Below, piece after piece: positions 7,804 through 17,274 of a stretch of 64,000 nt of DNA; position 1 is the first letter of the stretch, and each line of letters begins with the position of its first letter. The translations under genes and the position numbers were made by a program. The notes below the pieces were generated by a model. The model did not search any database. It saw nothing but the letters and a program-made list of their open reading frames with translations, and was not told the DNA's origin. Where the stretch lies: NCBI GenBank assembly GCA_040905905.1, contig JBBDQN010000039.1:35709-99708 (forward strand). The letters run 5' to 3'. The DNA is from JAICND01 sp040905905 (GTDB taxonomy: Bacteria > Actinomycetota > Acidimicrobiia > Spongiisociales > ZC4RG35).

Positions 7804-10800
7804 GTGGAGGTTCGCATCCTGGGACCGACTGAGGTCGTCGACGGCGGTCCGCCGGTGCCGCTGCCTACAGGTCGCGCCCGATCCCTCCTAGGTCTGCTGG
7901 CACTGAAGGTGGGCGAGGTGGTGTCCGCGGATCGGCTCATCGACGAGATGTGGGGTGAGTCTCCGCCACCCACCGTCCACACCGCTCTGCAAGGTCTCGT
8001 CTACAACCTCCGGAAACGTCTGGAGCCGCAACGGGCCAAAGGCGAGCCTCCGGTGGTCCTCCTCACCCGCCCTCCCGGCTACCTTTTGGATCTTGCCCCG
8101 GAGGAGGTCGATTCCAACCGCTTCCGTCGCATGATTGCTGAACCTGCAAAGGCACCGCCCGAACGCGCTGCGGAGCTGCTGCGCCGGGCCCTCGCGCTGT
8201 GGCGGGGGCCCGCACTGGCAGATTTCGTCTATGAGCCCTTCGCCCAATCCGAGATTGCCGAGCTGGAAGAACTTCGGCTGGCCACGGTGGAGAGACGGAT
8301 CGAGGCGGATCTGGTGCTGGGCCGTCACCGGGAGTTGGTCGGGGAACTGGAGGGGCTGGTCGGCGAGCATCCCCTGCGTGAGGCTCTGAGGGGTCACCTC
8401 ATGCTGGCCCTGTATCGCTCCGGTCGTCAGGCTGAGGCGCTGCGGGTCTTCGCCGATCTCCGCTCCACCCTCATCGACGAGATGGGACTCAACCCAAGCG
8501 GCTCGTTACAACGGGTCGAGGAGTTGATACTTCGTCAAGACGTATCCCTGGATCTCGGGCCGGTGTCCTTGTCGCAGCCTGCAATTGGCGAGGAGCGCTG
8601 GTTACCAGAGGAGCGCAGGATCGTGACCGTCTTGGCCGTTGATGTCACCGCATCGACCAACACAGGTGAACCTCTGGACACCGAGGTCTCACAGCGGATC
8701 CTCAATAGGTACTTCCGCAGAGCTGCTGCGGTGGTGACGGGACACAGAGGCAGCGTCGAAGGTACCGCGGGAGACACGCTGGTTGGGATCTTCGGCCTGC
8801 CGGCTGCGAGTGAGGACGACGCCCTCCGGGCAGTGCGAGCCGCCGTCGACCTTCGTCATCTCCTGGCTGCGACCAACATCGAACTGGCCGAGACCGGGAA
8901 TGTCCGTATGAGTGCTCGCACCGGCATCGAGACGGGCGAGGTGATCGTGGGAGAGGCTGCTACCGACCCAACGGGCGGGCCGCTCCGGGGGGCGGGGCAA
9001 CTTCACCATTCCGCTGAACAGGGCGAAATCCTGATTGGGGAAGCGACGCGGTTGCTCGTCGGGAGGGCGGCCCTCAGTGAGTCTCGGATGGTCGATCCCG
9101 GCGACGGCACTCATCGTGCGGTCTGGAGAGTTCTCGACCTCATGCCCGGCGTAGCTGCACTCCCGCTCACCCTGGAGGCGCCCATAGTCGATCGGGAGGT
9201 CGAACTGGGTGAGCTGCGAGCGGCATACGAGCGAGTGGCCAATGAGGGCAAGCCGCACCGACTCATCGTGTTGGGCGAACCCGGCATCGGCAAGTCTCGA
9301 CTCACTCGGGAATTGGCTGCGATGGTCGGGTCCGAGGCCCGGGTGCTCACCGGCCACTGTCCCGCATATGGGGAGGGGAACACGTTCTGGCCACTGCGGG
9401 AAATCGTTTCGGCAGCCGCGGGCCGGGTTGAGATCGGGGCGCTACTCGACCTGCTGCGGGATGAGAATGACGCCGAGCGTGTAGCCAAGCAGGTGATGGC
9501 CGTGACGGGGTCGGCGGAGTCGGCCGGACCCCCGGGAGCGCTGTTTCCCATGGTGCGTCGCTTTTTCGAGGCATTGGCTCGACACCGACCGGTAGTCCTG
9601 GTCTTGGAGGACCTCCACTGGGCTGAACCCACCTTCCTCGAGCTCATCGATTACCTCACCGCTAGCGTCCAGGGACCGCTGTTCCTGCTGTGCATGGCGC
9701 GACCCGAGCTCCTCGAGGATCGTGCCGACTGGGTGCAGGGTGACCGCATCCATTCCCTGGTCCTGGGCCCACTTGGTCCGATTGAGAGCAGGAGACTGGC
9801 TGCGAGCCGTCTCGGGGGGAGGATGGTGCCAGCCGAGGTCCTCAGTCGACTCCTGGACAATGCCCAAGGGAACCCGCTCTTCGTCGAACAGCTGGTGGCC
9901 ACGATCGGGGAGGAGGGTGATTTCTCCGTCCCCGCCACGGTGCAGGCACTCCTCGCCGCTCGCATCGATCGTCTAGGCCCAGCAGAGCGCGACCTGATCA
10001 GGTCCGCCTCGGTGCTGGGCCACCGATTCCCGGTTGCCGCCCTCATCTCGCTACTGCCCGAGCTGGCGCGTCGACATGCTCCGAGGCACCTTCACACCTT
10101 GGAAAGAAAGGACTTGATGCTTCGAGGAGCCGACACAGAGCAAGGTGAGTCTGGGTTCCGTCACGTTCTCATACAGCAGGCCGCTTACCGCAGCATGACC
10201 ATGCAGACACGAGCGAAGCTGCACGAGCAGGCCGCAGACTGGATGGAAGCCGAGGCTGGCGGGGACAGCACGGAGCTCGAGGAAGTCGTCGGATATCACC
10301 TCGAACGGGCCTACGAGTACCAGCGTGAGCTGGGAGTTCTTGCCGACCACACCCGGGGACTCGCGATCCGAGCGGGTGAGAGGCTGGCCGGCGCCGGACT
10401 CCGCGCCTTCGGTCGCTTCGACGCCGCCGGAGCTGAGAACCTTCTCGGTCGAGCCACAAGGCTTCTGCCCACCGAGCACCGGGCGCAGTGGGAGGTGAGC
10501 TACCGGCTCGCCGAGGCGTACGAGACCATGGGCAGACACGGTGACGCTCACGACGTGCTCTCGGACCTACTGGAAAGAACTCCGGAAGACGCCGATACCA
10601 GACAGCTTCTTGAGCTGGAACAGGTGCGGGTCCGTCTCGCAATCGGCCCGGATCCCATGACCCTGGAAGCGATTCGCGAACAGGCCATGTCTGCTCTGGC
10701 GCACTACGAGGCCACTGGTGACGAGGCCAGCCAGGTGCAGGCGCTCTTTGTTCTGGCCGAGCTTCACCTGCGCAGCGGCCGGATGGACGAGATGAAAGCC

Positions 10801-11595
10801 GTCGCTCGTCGCGGTTTGAGTCACGCTGATCGCTCTGACGACGCTCGGGCGCAGCTCGGCGCCAGGAGGATGATGGCCACCGCACTCGAAGCAGGGCCGA
10901 CCCCGGTGTCAGAGTGCATCCATGAATGCGAAGACCTGGCTATGTGGCGAGGGACGGAGAATCCAGCCGTGTTACCAATCTTGGCACGACTGCTGTCGAT
11001 GGTCGGTGAGTTTGACAGGGGTCGTGACCTGATCACTCGTGCCGAGGTGCTCCTACGCGAGCGGACGCGGGCTCGTCGTCCCTTGGTGCTCCTCAGGAAG
11101 AGGCATGCCGAGGTCGAGACGCTGGCGGGTGATCTCGGCGCAGCGGAGTACCAACTGAGACAAGCCCTCCACTTGAGTCTCGACATGGAGGGCCGGGAGG
11201 AGGCAGCCGCGATTGCCGCCTTGCTGTCACGCGTGCTCTCCAAGAGAGGGGCCGTCGACGAAGCTGCCGAGATGGCCGAGCTGAGCCGGGCTCAGGCCCC
11301 CTCGGAGAGCTTGACCCCCCAGTCCCTATGGCGCTCGACACGAGCGCTGAGCCTGGCAGTGCGCGGCAAAATCGAGGACGGCACTCGGCTTGCCCAGACA
11401 GCCATCGACCTGGTACCGGCCACCATGCTCGACCTTCGCGCCGACCTTTATGTCGACCTGGCCCAGACACTGATGGCGGGTGAACACAGGGAAGCGGCAC
11501 GTGAGGCAATCGACGACGCGATCACCCTATATGAGCGAAAGGGGAACCTGGTGGCTGCCTCTCAGGCACGCCTGCTGGTAGCGGTTGTTCGTTAG
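7804..11595 (+). CDS. BTAD-type regulator fused to nucleotide cyclase-like and AAA ATPase domains
   Basis: 1263 residues, GTG start behind GGAAGGAGG. Domains in order: OmpR-type winged helix (~1-95, starting VRILGPTEVV), BTAD helical repeat (~100-245), class III cyclase-like domain (~270-445; VLAVDVTAST and GTAGDTLVGIFG supply the metal-type aspartates), AAA/STAND ATPase (Walker A GEPGIGKSR near 490; VLVLEDLHWAE as Walker B), then a TPR-rich C terminus. The Lys normally found in the cyclase purine pocket is not obvious (VEGTAGD), so activity is uncertain. Such proteins are large signal-integrating transcription activators. It probably responds to an intracellular ligand through the ATPase and TPR parts. 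No target is identifiable. Confidence 0.88.
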   Translation: MEVRILGPTEVVDGGPPVPLPTGRARSLLGLLALKVGEVVSADRLIDEMWGESPPPTVHTALQGLVYNLRKRLEPQRAKGEPPVVLLTRPPGYLLDLAPEEVDSNRFRRMIAEPAKAPPERAAELLRRALALWRGPALADFVYEPFAQSEIAELEELRLATVERRIEADLVLGRHRELVGELEGLVGEHPLREALRGHLMLALYRSGRQAEALRVFADLRSTLIDEMGLNPSGSLQRVEELILRQDVSLDLGPVSLSQPAIGEERWLPEERRIVTVLAVDVTASTNTGEPLDTEVSQRILNRYFRRAAAVVTGHRGSVEGTAGDTLVGIFGLPAASEDDALRAVRAAVDLRHLLAATNIELAETGNVRMSARTGIETGEVIVGEAATDPTGGPLRGAGQLHHSAEQGEILIGEATRLLVGRAALSESRMVDPGDGTHRAVWRVLDLMPGVAALPLTLEAPIVDREVELGELRAAYERVANEGKPHRLIVLGEPGIGKSRLTRELAAMVGSEARVLTGHCPAYGEGNTFWPLREIVSAAAGRVEIGALLDLLRDENDAERVAKQVMAVTGSAESAGPPGALFPMVRRFFEALARHRPVVLVLEDLHWAEPTFLELIDYLTASVQGPLFLLCMARPELLEDRADWVQGDRIHSLVLGPLGPIESRRLAASRLGGRMVPAEVLSRLLDNAQGNPLFVEQLVATIGEEGDFSVPATVQALLAARIDRLGPAERDLIRSASVLGHRFPVAALISLLPELARRHAPRHLHTLERKDLMLRGADTEQGESGFRHVLIQQAAYRSMTMQTRAKLHEQAADWMEAEAGGDSTELEEVVGYHLERAYEYQRELGVLADHTRGLAIRAGERLAGAGLRAFGRFDAAGAENLLGRATRLLPTEHRAQWEVSYRLAEAYETMGRHGDAHDVLSDLLERTPEDADTRQLLELEQVRVRLAIGPDPMTLEAIREQAMSALAHYEATGDEASQVQALFVLAELHLRSGRMDEMKAVARRGLSHADRSDDARAQLGARRMMATALEAGPTPVSECIHECEDLAMWRGTENPAVLPILARLLSMVGEFDRGRDLITRAEVLLRERTRARRPLVLLRKRHAEVETLAGDLGAAEYQLRQALHLSLDMEGREEAAAIAALLSRVLSKRGAVDEAAEMAELSRAQAPSESLTPQSLWRSTRALSLAVRGKIEDGTRLAQTAIDLVPATMLDLRADLYVDLAQTLMAGEHREAAREAIDDAITLYERKGNLVAASQARLLVAVVR

Positions 11596-11856
11596 CGACT
11601 TGCTGGACAGGTCGTCCCCGCCGACGCCACGTGCCGACTCGGGGGCTTCGGCGGTGCAGCCAAAGAATCGAAGCAGTGCCACCTGGTGGACCGAGCGCAC
11701 CTCATCCGGACCGCATCCCATCTCTCGAGCCAGCGCAACCGCCAGCATGCATGTGCGCAGCCCATGGCCCAGCGCCTGGCCGGTGCCGAGGTCGGCGGCA
11801 AGCGACAGCGATGCAAGCAGCTCGGCGAGGCGGGGTCTTCCCGAGAGCAGTGCCAC
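11527..11856 (-). pseudogene. Truncated HD-domain regulator fragment
   Basis: 109 residues from a GTG at 11856. Residues 10-70 (RLAELLASLSLAADLGTGQ, LRTCMLAVALAREMG, VALLRFFGCTAEAPE) match the N-terminal region of large actinobacterial HD/HD-GYP signalling proteins, which are usually several hundred residues long. After GCTAEAPE the similarity ends within about 15 residues, and the frame runs into the 3' end of the BTAD gene on the opposite strand. I read it as the 5' remnant of a deleted gene, filling an otherwise gene-free 343-base gap (11596-11938). A short expressed protein cannot be excluded. Confidence 0.6.
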
Positions 11857-11938
11857 GGGCCGAACCTAGCCGTGAGGAGTCCCCCACCACCAAGCCCTGT
11901 ACTGGCGCGGAGAATCGACACCAGAGGAGCAGAACCAC

Positions 11939-12505
11939 GTGCCAAAACGTCTGATTGGGTCCCCCGCGGGGGTGGCCTCGTACGAGTATCTGACCGTGGT
12001 GACCGATGATGCGATCGTCGTTCGCGCAGTTCAGCCTTTTGGGGTCTTCTATCGAGCGAATTACCGCCTCGTTCTGGCCTGCGTCTACGCATTAGCCGGA
12101 CCTGCCCTAGCTGAGGACCTCACCCAAGAGGCCTTTCTCGTGGCTAGTCAGCGATGGGACGAGGTCGGTGTCCTCGAGAATCCTGGAGCGTGGGTTCGAC
12201 GGGTGGCGATCAACCACGCTGCTTCTGCCTATCGGCGTCGACGGGCCGAGGCGCGAGCGCTCCGGCGTTTCGCCGGTGGCGACCACGAGGCCATTCCCAC
12301 ATTGTCCGAACACAGCGAGGAGGTGTGGGGAGCAGTCAGATCTCTACCCAGGCGTCAACGGGAGGCGATTGTGCTCTGCCTGGTGGCTGGCTATTCGCGA
12401 ATGGAGGCTGCCGAGTTGATGAACGTCGGAATCGAAACAATCAAGACACATCTTCAAAGAGGGCGACAAGCGCTGGCAATGCTTCTGAAGGAGAGCACCA
12501 TATGA
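11939..12505 (+). CDS. ECF-type RNA polymerase sigma factor
   Basis: 188 residues from GTG 11939, with GAGGAG nine bases upstream; a GTG near 11998 is an alternative. Region 2 is seen as YRANYRLVLACVYALAG, LAEDLTQEAFLVASQRW and NPGAWVRRVAINHA. Region 4 is seen as LPRRQREAIVLCLVAGYSRMEAAELM followed by GIETIKTHLQRGRQAL. Such factors redirect RNA polymerase to stress or envelope promoters. The next gene starts inside its stop codon (ATGA), so the two are translationally coupled, the usual layout for a sigma factor and its membrane regulator. Confidence 0.9.
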   Translation: MPKRLIGSPAGVASYEYLTVVTDDAIVVRAVQPFGVFYRANYRLVLACVYALAGPALAEDLTQEAFLVASQRWDEVGVLENPGAWVRRVAINHAASAYRRRRAEARALRRFAGGDHEAIPTLSEHSEEVWGAVRSLPRRQREAIVLCLVAGYSRMEAAELMNVGIETIKTHLQRGRQALAMLLKESTI

Positions 12506-13695
12506 GTGTTGAGTCACGCCTCCGCGAGGCAAGCTCTGAGTTGGACGCCGTGCTGTCCCGTGTGCCGGTCCCACCATTGGCGGAATCGCCGAGGACGAGC
12601 GGCCCATTAGTCGCCTCAGTTGTCGCCCCTGCTGCCGTGATCTTGCTTGTCGTGTCTTTGCTTTTGTGGATCGACGAGCCGAGCAACGTGGCGACAACGG
12701 TGGGGACAACGACTGTCACCACCGAAGCAGTCACAACCGCACCCAGAACTTCGGCATCGGGGACCACCTCTCCCCGAGAAATGACGGGAACCATTGAAGT
12801 GATCGATCCAAGTCTGGCGCGCCCCGACTTACTGGCCGGACTGGCTTTCGATCCAGACTCCCTCGGCCAGGAATATCGACTAGATGCCGTTGACGATCCC
12901 GACTCCGTCCGGTCGTGGTTCCAGCCCATCGTGTGGAGCGATGAAGACGATTGGGAGTGGACCATTGTCGGACAGGTCGCTGGTTTCCAGATGCCGGTTG
13001 TGGTGGCGAAGAGCAAGGCTGACACCGTTGTGTGCGCGGGCCGTGAGTCCGAGCCGTTGTCGTGCGCGGGAGAAGGGTTTCTGGCTCTCGCCGGCGGCGA
13101 AAACTCGCCCGCGGTGTGGTTCGTCCCCGCGTCGACGGCCGTCGTCGGTTTCGCCGAGCACGACAATTTTGCATGGCAGATTCCGTCGCGGGGTGCCGTC
13201 GCCTTTCCCCGTTTCCACCTCACAGGTACCGCCACTCTCACGGCATACGATCGCGACGGGCAAGTGATCGCCAGGGTGGCATTTGACCGGCTCGAGGAAA
13301 CCAACTCCAGCTTCGACATGCTTCCCCAACCCCCGATGGTCGATCTGATGCGAGCACTTCTCGACAGAGGCGTTCCAGCCATCGCCAACACGAACGTCAT
13401 CGATCACAATGCGCCCGTCCAGGCAATTCTGGGGGTGGCGGACTCGCTGCAGGTTGAGTTCACTCACGTCGACCGCTCTACAAGCTACGCCATGATCGTC
13501 GGTGACGGAGTTCGCGGCGTGGCCATCTGGTCACAAAACTCAGCGCAACTGACCCTTCCTCTGGAAGATGCCCTGACCAGTGAGGATCAGGGCGAATATC
13601 AGACTGTCGATATGGGAGATCGATTGATCGTCAGCCGGGGTGTTGCCATAGAAAACATTGTCGACCTCTGGAACGAAGTGTTCGGCGACGGGTAA
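12502..13695 (+). CDS. Membrane-anchored partner of the ECF sigma factor
   Basis: 397 residues from ATG 12502, overlapping the sigma stop by four bases. A short cytoplasmic region (residues 1-33, VESRLREASSELDAVL) is followed by one membrane helix (~34-55, VASVVAPAAVILLVVSLLLW), a Thr/Ser-rich linker, and a ~300-residue exported domain I do not recognise. Position and topology fit an anti-sigma or sensor protein. However, there is no zinc-finger HxxxCxxC motif, so the sigma-binding part would be the short N-terminal helix. The role is inferred from context. Confidence 0.75.
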   Translation: MSVESRLREASSELDAVLSRVPVPPLAESPRTSGPLVASVVAPAAVILLVVSLLLWIDEPSNVATTVGTTTVTTEAVTTAPRTSASGTTSPREMTGTIEVIDPSLARPDLLAGLAFDPDSLGQEYRLDAVDDPDSVRSWFQPIVWSDEDDWEWTIVGQVAGFQMPVVVAKSKADTVVCAGRESEPLSCAGEGFLALAGGENSPAVWFVPASTAVVGFAEHDNFAWQIPSRGAVAFPRFHLTGTATLTAYDRDGQVIARVAFDRLEETNSSFDMLPQPPMVDLMRALLDRGVPAIANTNVIDHNAPVQAILGVADSLQVEFTHVDRSTSYAMIVGDGVRGVAIWSQNSAQLTLPLEDALTSEDQGEYQTVDMGDRLIVSRGVAIENIVDLWNEVFGDG

Positions 13696-13784
13696 CGGCT
13701 GGGGCTCAGCGGCGCCAACCAGCTCCTGCCGCGACCTACCGGCCCAACCTACCAAGCCGTCGAGTCGTTACGATCCCGGGCCGG

Positions 13785-16526
13785 TTGGAGGAACGAAGAC
13801 TCGATATCAGACTGCTCGGCCCGCCCGAGATCCTCGTGGATGGTGACCGGCTCGAGGTCGACACTCGCAAGGCGATAGCCCTGCTTGCCTACCTGGCTGT
13901 GGAGTCGTCCTCGACCCGGGACGGTCTGGCTGCTCTTTTCTGGAGGGACTCCGATTCGGAGCGAGCTCGAGCCACGCTGCGTCGCACTCTGTCGGCCCTG
14001 CGAACAGCTGCCGGGGCCGACACAGTCGAAGCTGATCGGCTGCGTGTGAACCTCCGCCCCGGTGTCACCAGCGACGTCTCCGAGTTCAAAGACGCCATCA
14101 ATGCCACGGGCCGCCACGGTCACGATCCGATCGACGTCTGTCCTGAATGCATTCCGGGTCTCCGCCGGGCTACGAGCCTCTACCGGGGAGACTTCCTCGA
14201 AGGGTTCTCGGTGCGGGACGCGCCGGAGTTTGAGGATTGGGTCCGGACCACTGCCGAGCATCTCCGGCTGCGGGTGGGGGAGGCGTTCAACCGGCTCGCT
14301 AGCGCACTGGCAGCGGAGGGCGATTACCCGGGGGCGATCATCGCCATCGCTCGTTGGATCGAGCTCAACCCCCTCCATGAGCCGGCGCATCGTCAGCTGA
14401 TGCTTTTCCACGCATGGGCCGGGGACCGACCTGGCGCCGTGGAGGCGTACCGCCGCTGCGTCGCCATCCTTGGCGAAGAGCTGGAGGTGTCACCTTTGGA
14501 GGAAACCACAGAGCTCTACGAAGCCATCCTTGACGAGGACTTACCACCGGCGCCCGGCATCCGCCGTCGCGTCGCGATGGCGGCGGGGCCAGTTAGAGCG
14601 ATCGTGTCGAGTGGTCTGATCGACCGAACAACGGAGCTGGCGCTGCTCGAGCGCGAACTCGACTTGGCACGGGAAGCGGGACGCTTAGTGGTCGTGACCG
14701 GCGAGCCGTGGATGGGGAAAACCCGCCTGGTCGAAGAGTTTGTCGCCGCGACCATCCGAGCACCGAGCTTGCGGGCGAGGGGGTTCCGCGCCGAAACGTC
14801 CCTGCCTTTCGGGGTGGTCGTGCAACTATTGCGAGCCATGCCCCGCCTTCCCGACGGAGTGCCGGCCTGGGCGGTTCGCGAGGTGTGCCGGCTGGTTCCC
14901 GAGATGAGCTCCGGAGGGCTCGAGCCTGCCTCTCCGCCCACCATCCACGGCGAGACCCGTCTCTTCGATGCGCTGGTGGTCGCGTTCTCGGCGTTCGCTG
15001 GCCCGGCGGTCATCTGGGTTGACGATTCTCAATGGTGTGACCCGGCGTCAACCTCTTTCCTCGCTTACCTGGCCAATCGCATCGAGCGGATCGAGCACCT
15101 GCTGGTGCTCTCCTTGCGGTCGGGCGAGATGGAATCGCCTCAATTACTCCGAGACGTGATCAGGCCAGGTGGGTTGAGTCGACTCATCCATCTTGGGCCT
15201 CTGTCGGCTGGTGACCTGACCGGGTGGACTTCCGATTCGGAGGCAGCCGCCGCGGCTGTGGAGGCGACCGGAGGTGTTCCGATCCTTGTGTCCGAATATC
15301 TGGCAAAGGGCGAAGGGGGTATCGGCCTCGGGGTGCAGCGTTATGTCGAGAGCCACCTCGCCGAACTGGGTGGCTTGGAGCGTCAGGTGCTGACGTCGGC
15401 TGCGGTCCTCGGCGGGCTCTGCGACCTCGACTTGTTGCGATCCACGTCGGGGCGCAGTGAGGAGGAGGTAGTAGAGGCGGTAGAGCGACTGGTCGGCCGC
15501 AACCTGTTGCGGGTGTCAGCCAGCGGTGATGCTGTTGCCTTCGCCCTTGAGGCGGTCGAAAGCCAGGTGTACGAAAGCGCAAGCCTGGTGAGAAGGCGTC
15601 TCCTCCACGGCCGGGCGGCGGCCGCGCTCAAAGATGTCGCCAAGACTTCAGACGATGCCCGCCTGGTCGCGGCCATCGCTCGTCATCTCCAAATGTCTGG
15701 AGGAGAGATGGAGGCGGCGGACTGGTATGCCCGGGCCGGGGATCTCGCCTTCAAGGTCTACGCCCACGCCGAGGCTGAGACCTCCTATCACCTGGCCCTG
15801 GCCCTGGGTCATCTGGATCCCGCCAGAATCCGACTCGCGCTGGCAAGGCTCTACCTGCTGACGGGTCGCTATCGCGAGGCCATGGCTGAGTTTGAGTTCG
15901 TGGCTGCAACCACGGGCGGAGCGGAGGCAGCCCTCGCCGAGCACGGGATCGGCGAAGTACACAGGCGTTTAGGCCGTTTCGAGCTTGCCCGCAGCCACTT
16001 CGAACGGGCCCGGCCAGACCACCCCTCGCCGGGGGGGCTCCACGCCGACTGGGCGCTGCTCGCTTATCGCTCCGGGGATGTGGCGATGGCCAAGGACATG
16101 GCCAAACTCTGTCTGGACGAGGCTCTGGCGAGCGGAAGCGACGCGCTCATGGCCCAGGCCCATCATCTCATGGGAGTCGTTTCCTCGGAGCCTGCCGAGG
16201 CCAGCGCCCACTTTGAGAACGCGCTCAAGCTCGCCAGGGATGATCCCGTCCAAAGGATGGCGTCATTGAATGGCCTGGCCCGGATGATGAGTCGGTCGGG
16301 CGACCATCACGGAGCTATGTCGCTGGTGAAAGAGGCCATGGAACTCGCAACGAAGGTGGGCGACCGTCACCGCCAAGCCGCTCTTCTCAATCATCTGGCC
16401 GACCTCTCACACCAGGTCGGCGAAACCCGTCGCGCCGAGGACCTCGTCACAGAATCGGTTCGCTTGTTCGCCGAGATCGAGCCCGATGCCTGGGAGCCCG
16501 AGATCTGGCTCCTGACCGGTTGGTGA
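13785..16526 (+). CDS. BTAD-type transcriptional regulator with AAA/STAND ATPase
   Basis: 913 residues; the TTG at 13785 is the best available start, without a clear ribosome-binding site. The N-terminal winged helix (LDIRLLGPPEILVDGD) and BTAD domain (to ~250) are followed by an ATPase with Walker A GEPWMGKTR near residue 305 and Walker B AVIWVDDSQW near 410. The C-terminal half is TPR-like (LYLLTGRYREAMAEFEFV, IGEVHRRLGRFELARSHFERA). Unlike the larger regulator at 7804 it has no cyclase domain. The family consists of multidomain activators, often of secondary metabolism or stress genes; the target here is unknown. Confidence 0.87.
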   Translation: MEERRLDIRLLGPPEILVDGDRLEVDTRKAIALLAYLAVESSSTRDGLAALFWRDSDSERARATLRRTLSALRTAAGADTVEADRLRVNLRPGVTSDVSEFKDAINATGRHGHDPIDVCPECIPGLRRATSLYRGDFLEGFSVRDAPEFEDWVRTTAEHLRLRVGEAFNRLASALAAEGDYPGAIIAIARWIELNPLHEPAHRQLMLFHAWAGDRPGAVEAYRRCVAILGEELEVSPLEETTELYEAILDEDLPPAPGIRRRVAMAAGPVRAIVSSGLIDRTTELALLERELDLAREAGRLVVVTGEPWMGKTRLVEEFVAATIRAPSLRARGFRAETSLPFGVVVQLLRAMPRLPDGVPAWAVREVCRLVPEMSSGGLEPASPPTIHGETRLFDALVVAFSAFAGPAVIWVDDSQWCDPASTSFLAYLANRIERIEHLLVLSLRSGEMESPQLLRDVIRPGGLSRLIHLGPLSAGDLTGWTSDSEAAAAAVEATGGVPILVSEYLAKGEGGIGLGVQRYVESHLAELGGLERQVLTSAAVLGGLCDLDLLRSTSGRSEEEVVEAVERLVGRNLLRVSASGDAVAFALEAVESQVYESASLVRRRLLHGRAAAALKDVAKTSDDARLVAAIARHLQMSGGEMEAADWYARAGDLAFKVYAHAEAETSYHLALALGHLDPARIRLALARLYLLTGRYREAMAEFEFVAATTGGAEAALAEHGIGEVHRRLGRFELARSHFERARPDHPSPGGLHADWALLAYRSGDVAMAKDMAKLCLDEALASGSDALMAQAHHLMGVVSSEPAEASAHFENALKLARDDPVQRMASLNGLARMMSRSGDHHGAMSLVKEAMELATKVGDRHRQAALLNHLADLSHQVGETRRAEDLVTESVRLFAEIEPDAWEPEIWLLTGW

Positions 16527-16607
16527 ATTTAGCCTTGGACCTCCCGCAACCGCCTCTGGCTTAGGGGAGTTCCACTTGCCGACTCCCGCGATTTCAGTCC
16601 GGAGCGG

Positions 16608-16625
16608 TTAGGCGGTGTTGCCTAA
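16608..16625. terminator. Hairpin between convergent genes
   Basis: TTAGGC and GCCTAA flank a six-base loop in the ~100-base gap between the BTAD gene (plus) and the ArsR-like gene (minus), three bases past the latter's stop. A short bidirectional terminator is plausible; there is no U-tract. Confidence 0.4.
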
Positions 16626-16628
16626 GTG

Positions 16629-17207
16629 TCACTCCTCGGGGTGAGCGAGCGCCGGGTAGTCCGTGATGGGATAGATGCCGACGACGAACCCGTAGACCGT
16701 TTCTCCCGAACGGGGAAGCCGATCGAACTCCTGTACAAGCGCCATGACCTGATCCCAGAACTCGGCTACGAGTTGGCGCGGAGTCCGGGCGTGCCGGTTG
16801 AACGACCATAACTGGTGGGCCTGATACGCCACCTGGGACTCCCTCGCCGCAAGATCAAAGTCGTTGAAGTCCAAAGGCAGCTTCTCCACACCCTGCCCTC
16901 TTCCCAGCCCGACGTAGAACATGCGCGCCGTCCGGCCGAAGTAGCGCTCCTCGATTGCCCGCACCCGACGGGTCCGCACCACCCGGACCAAGCCAGCTCC
17001 GTGGAGCACGTTGACGTGGTAGGCAACGGTGCTCTTGGGCCGACCGACGGCGCTGGCCAGCTCGGTCACCGTCGCCGCCCGCTCGTGCAGCAAGCCGAGG
17101 ATCGTCGACCGGAGTTGGTGCCCGATGGCCTGGACCTGAAGAGGGGCGGTGAGTTCCATGCTGTCGACCAGGTCGTAGTCGGGGGGAGCGGACGACTTGA
17201 CTGTCAT
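16629..17207 (-). CDS. ArsR-like winged-helix transcriptional regulator
   Basis: 192 residues. The N-terminal winged helix is clear: IGHQLRSTILGLLHERAATVTELASAVGRPKSTVAYHVNVL, then GLVRVVRTRRVRAIEERYFGRTARMF as wing and linker. The C-terminal ~90 residues are a helical domain of unknown ligand. A similar HTH plus AIEER motif occurs in the regulator at 23957, so the two are paralogs. It is divergent from a dienelactone-hydrolase-like gene with a perfect palindrome between them, so it probably represses that gene and itself. Confidence 0.85.
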   Translation of the reverse strand: MTVKSSAPPDYDLVDSMELTAPLQVQAIGHQLRSTILGLLHERAATVTELASAVGRPKSTVAYHVNVLHGAGLVRVVRTRRVRAIEERYFGRTARMFYVGLGRGQGVEKLPLDFNDFDLAARESQVAYQAHQLWSFNRHARTPRQLVAEFWDQVMALVQEFDRLPRSGETVYGFVVGIYPITDYPALAHPEE

Positions 17208-17231
17208 GCTTCGACCAGACTAGTTTTCCCG

Positions 17232-17255
17232 AATGATCCAAGATTCTGGATCATT
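17232..17255. promoter_or_regulatory. Operator-like palindrome
   Basis: Perfect nine-base arms AATGATCCA and TGGATCATT are separated by six bases. The site lies 25 bases from the start of the ArsR-like regulator and 20 bases from the start of the hydrolase gene. Size and placement suit a dimeric winged-helix repressor controlling both genes. Confidence 0.75.
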
Positions 17256-17274
17256 GGAGAGGAGGGTAGTACTC

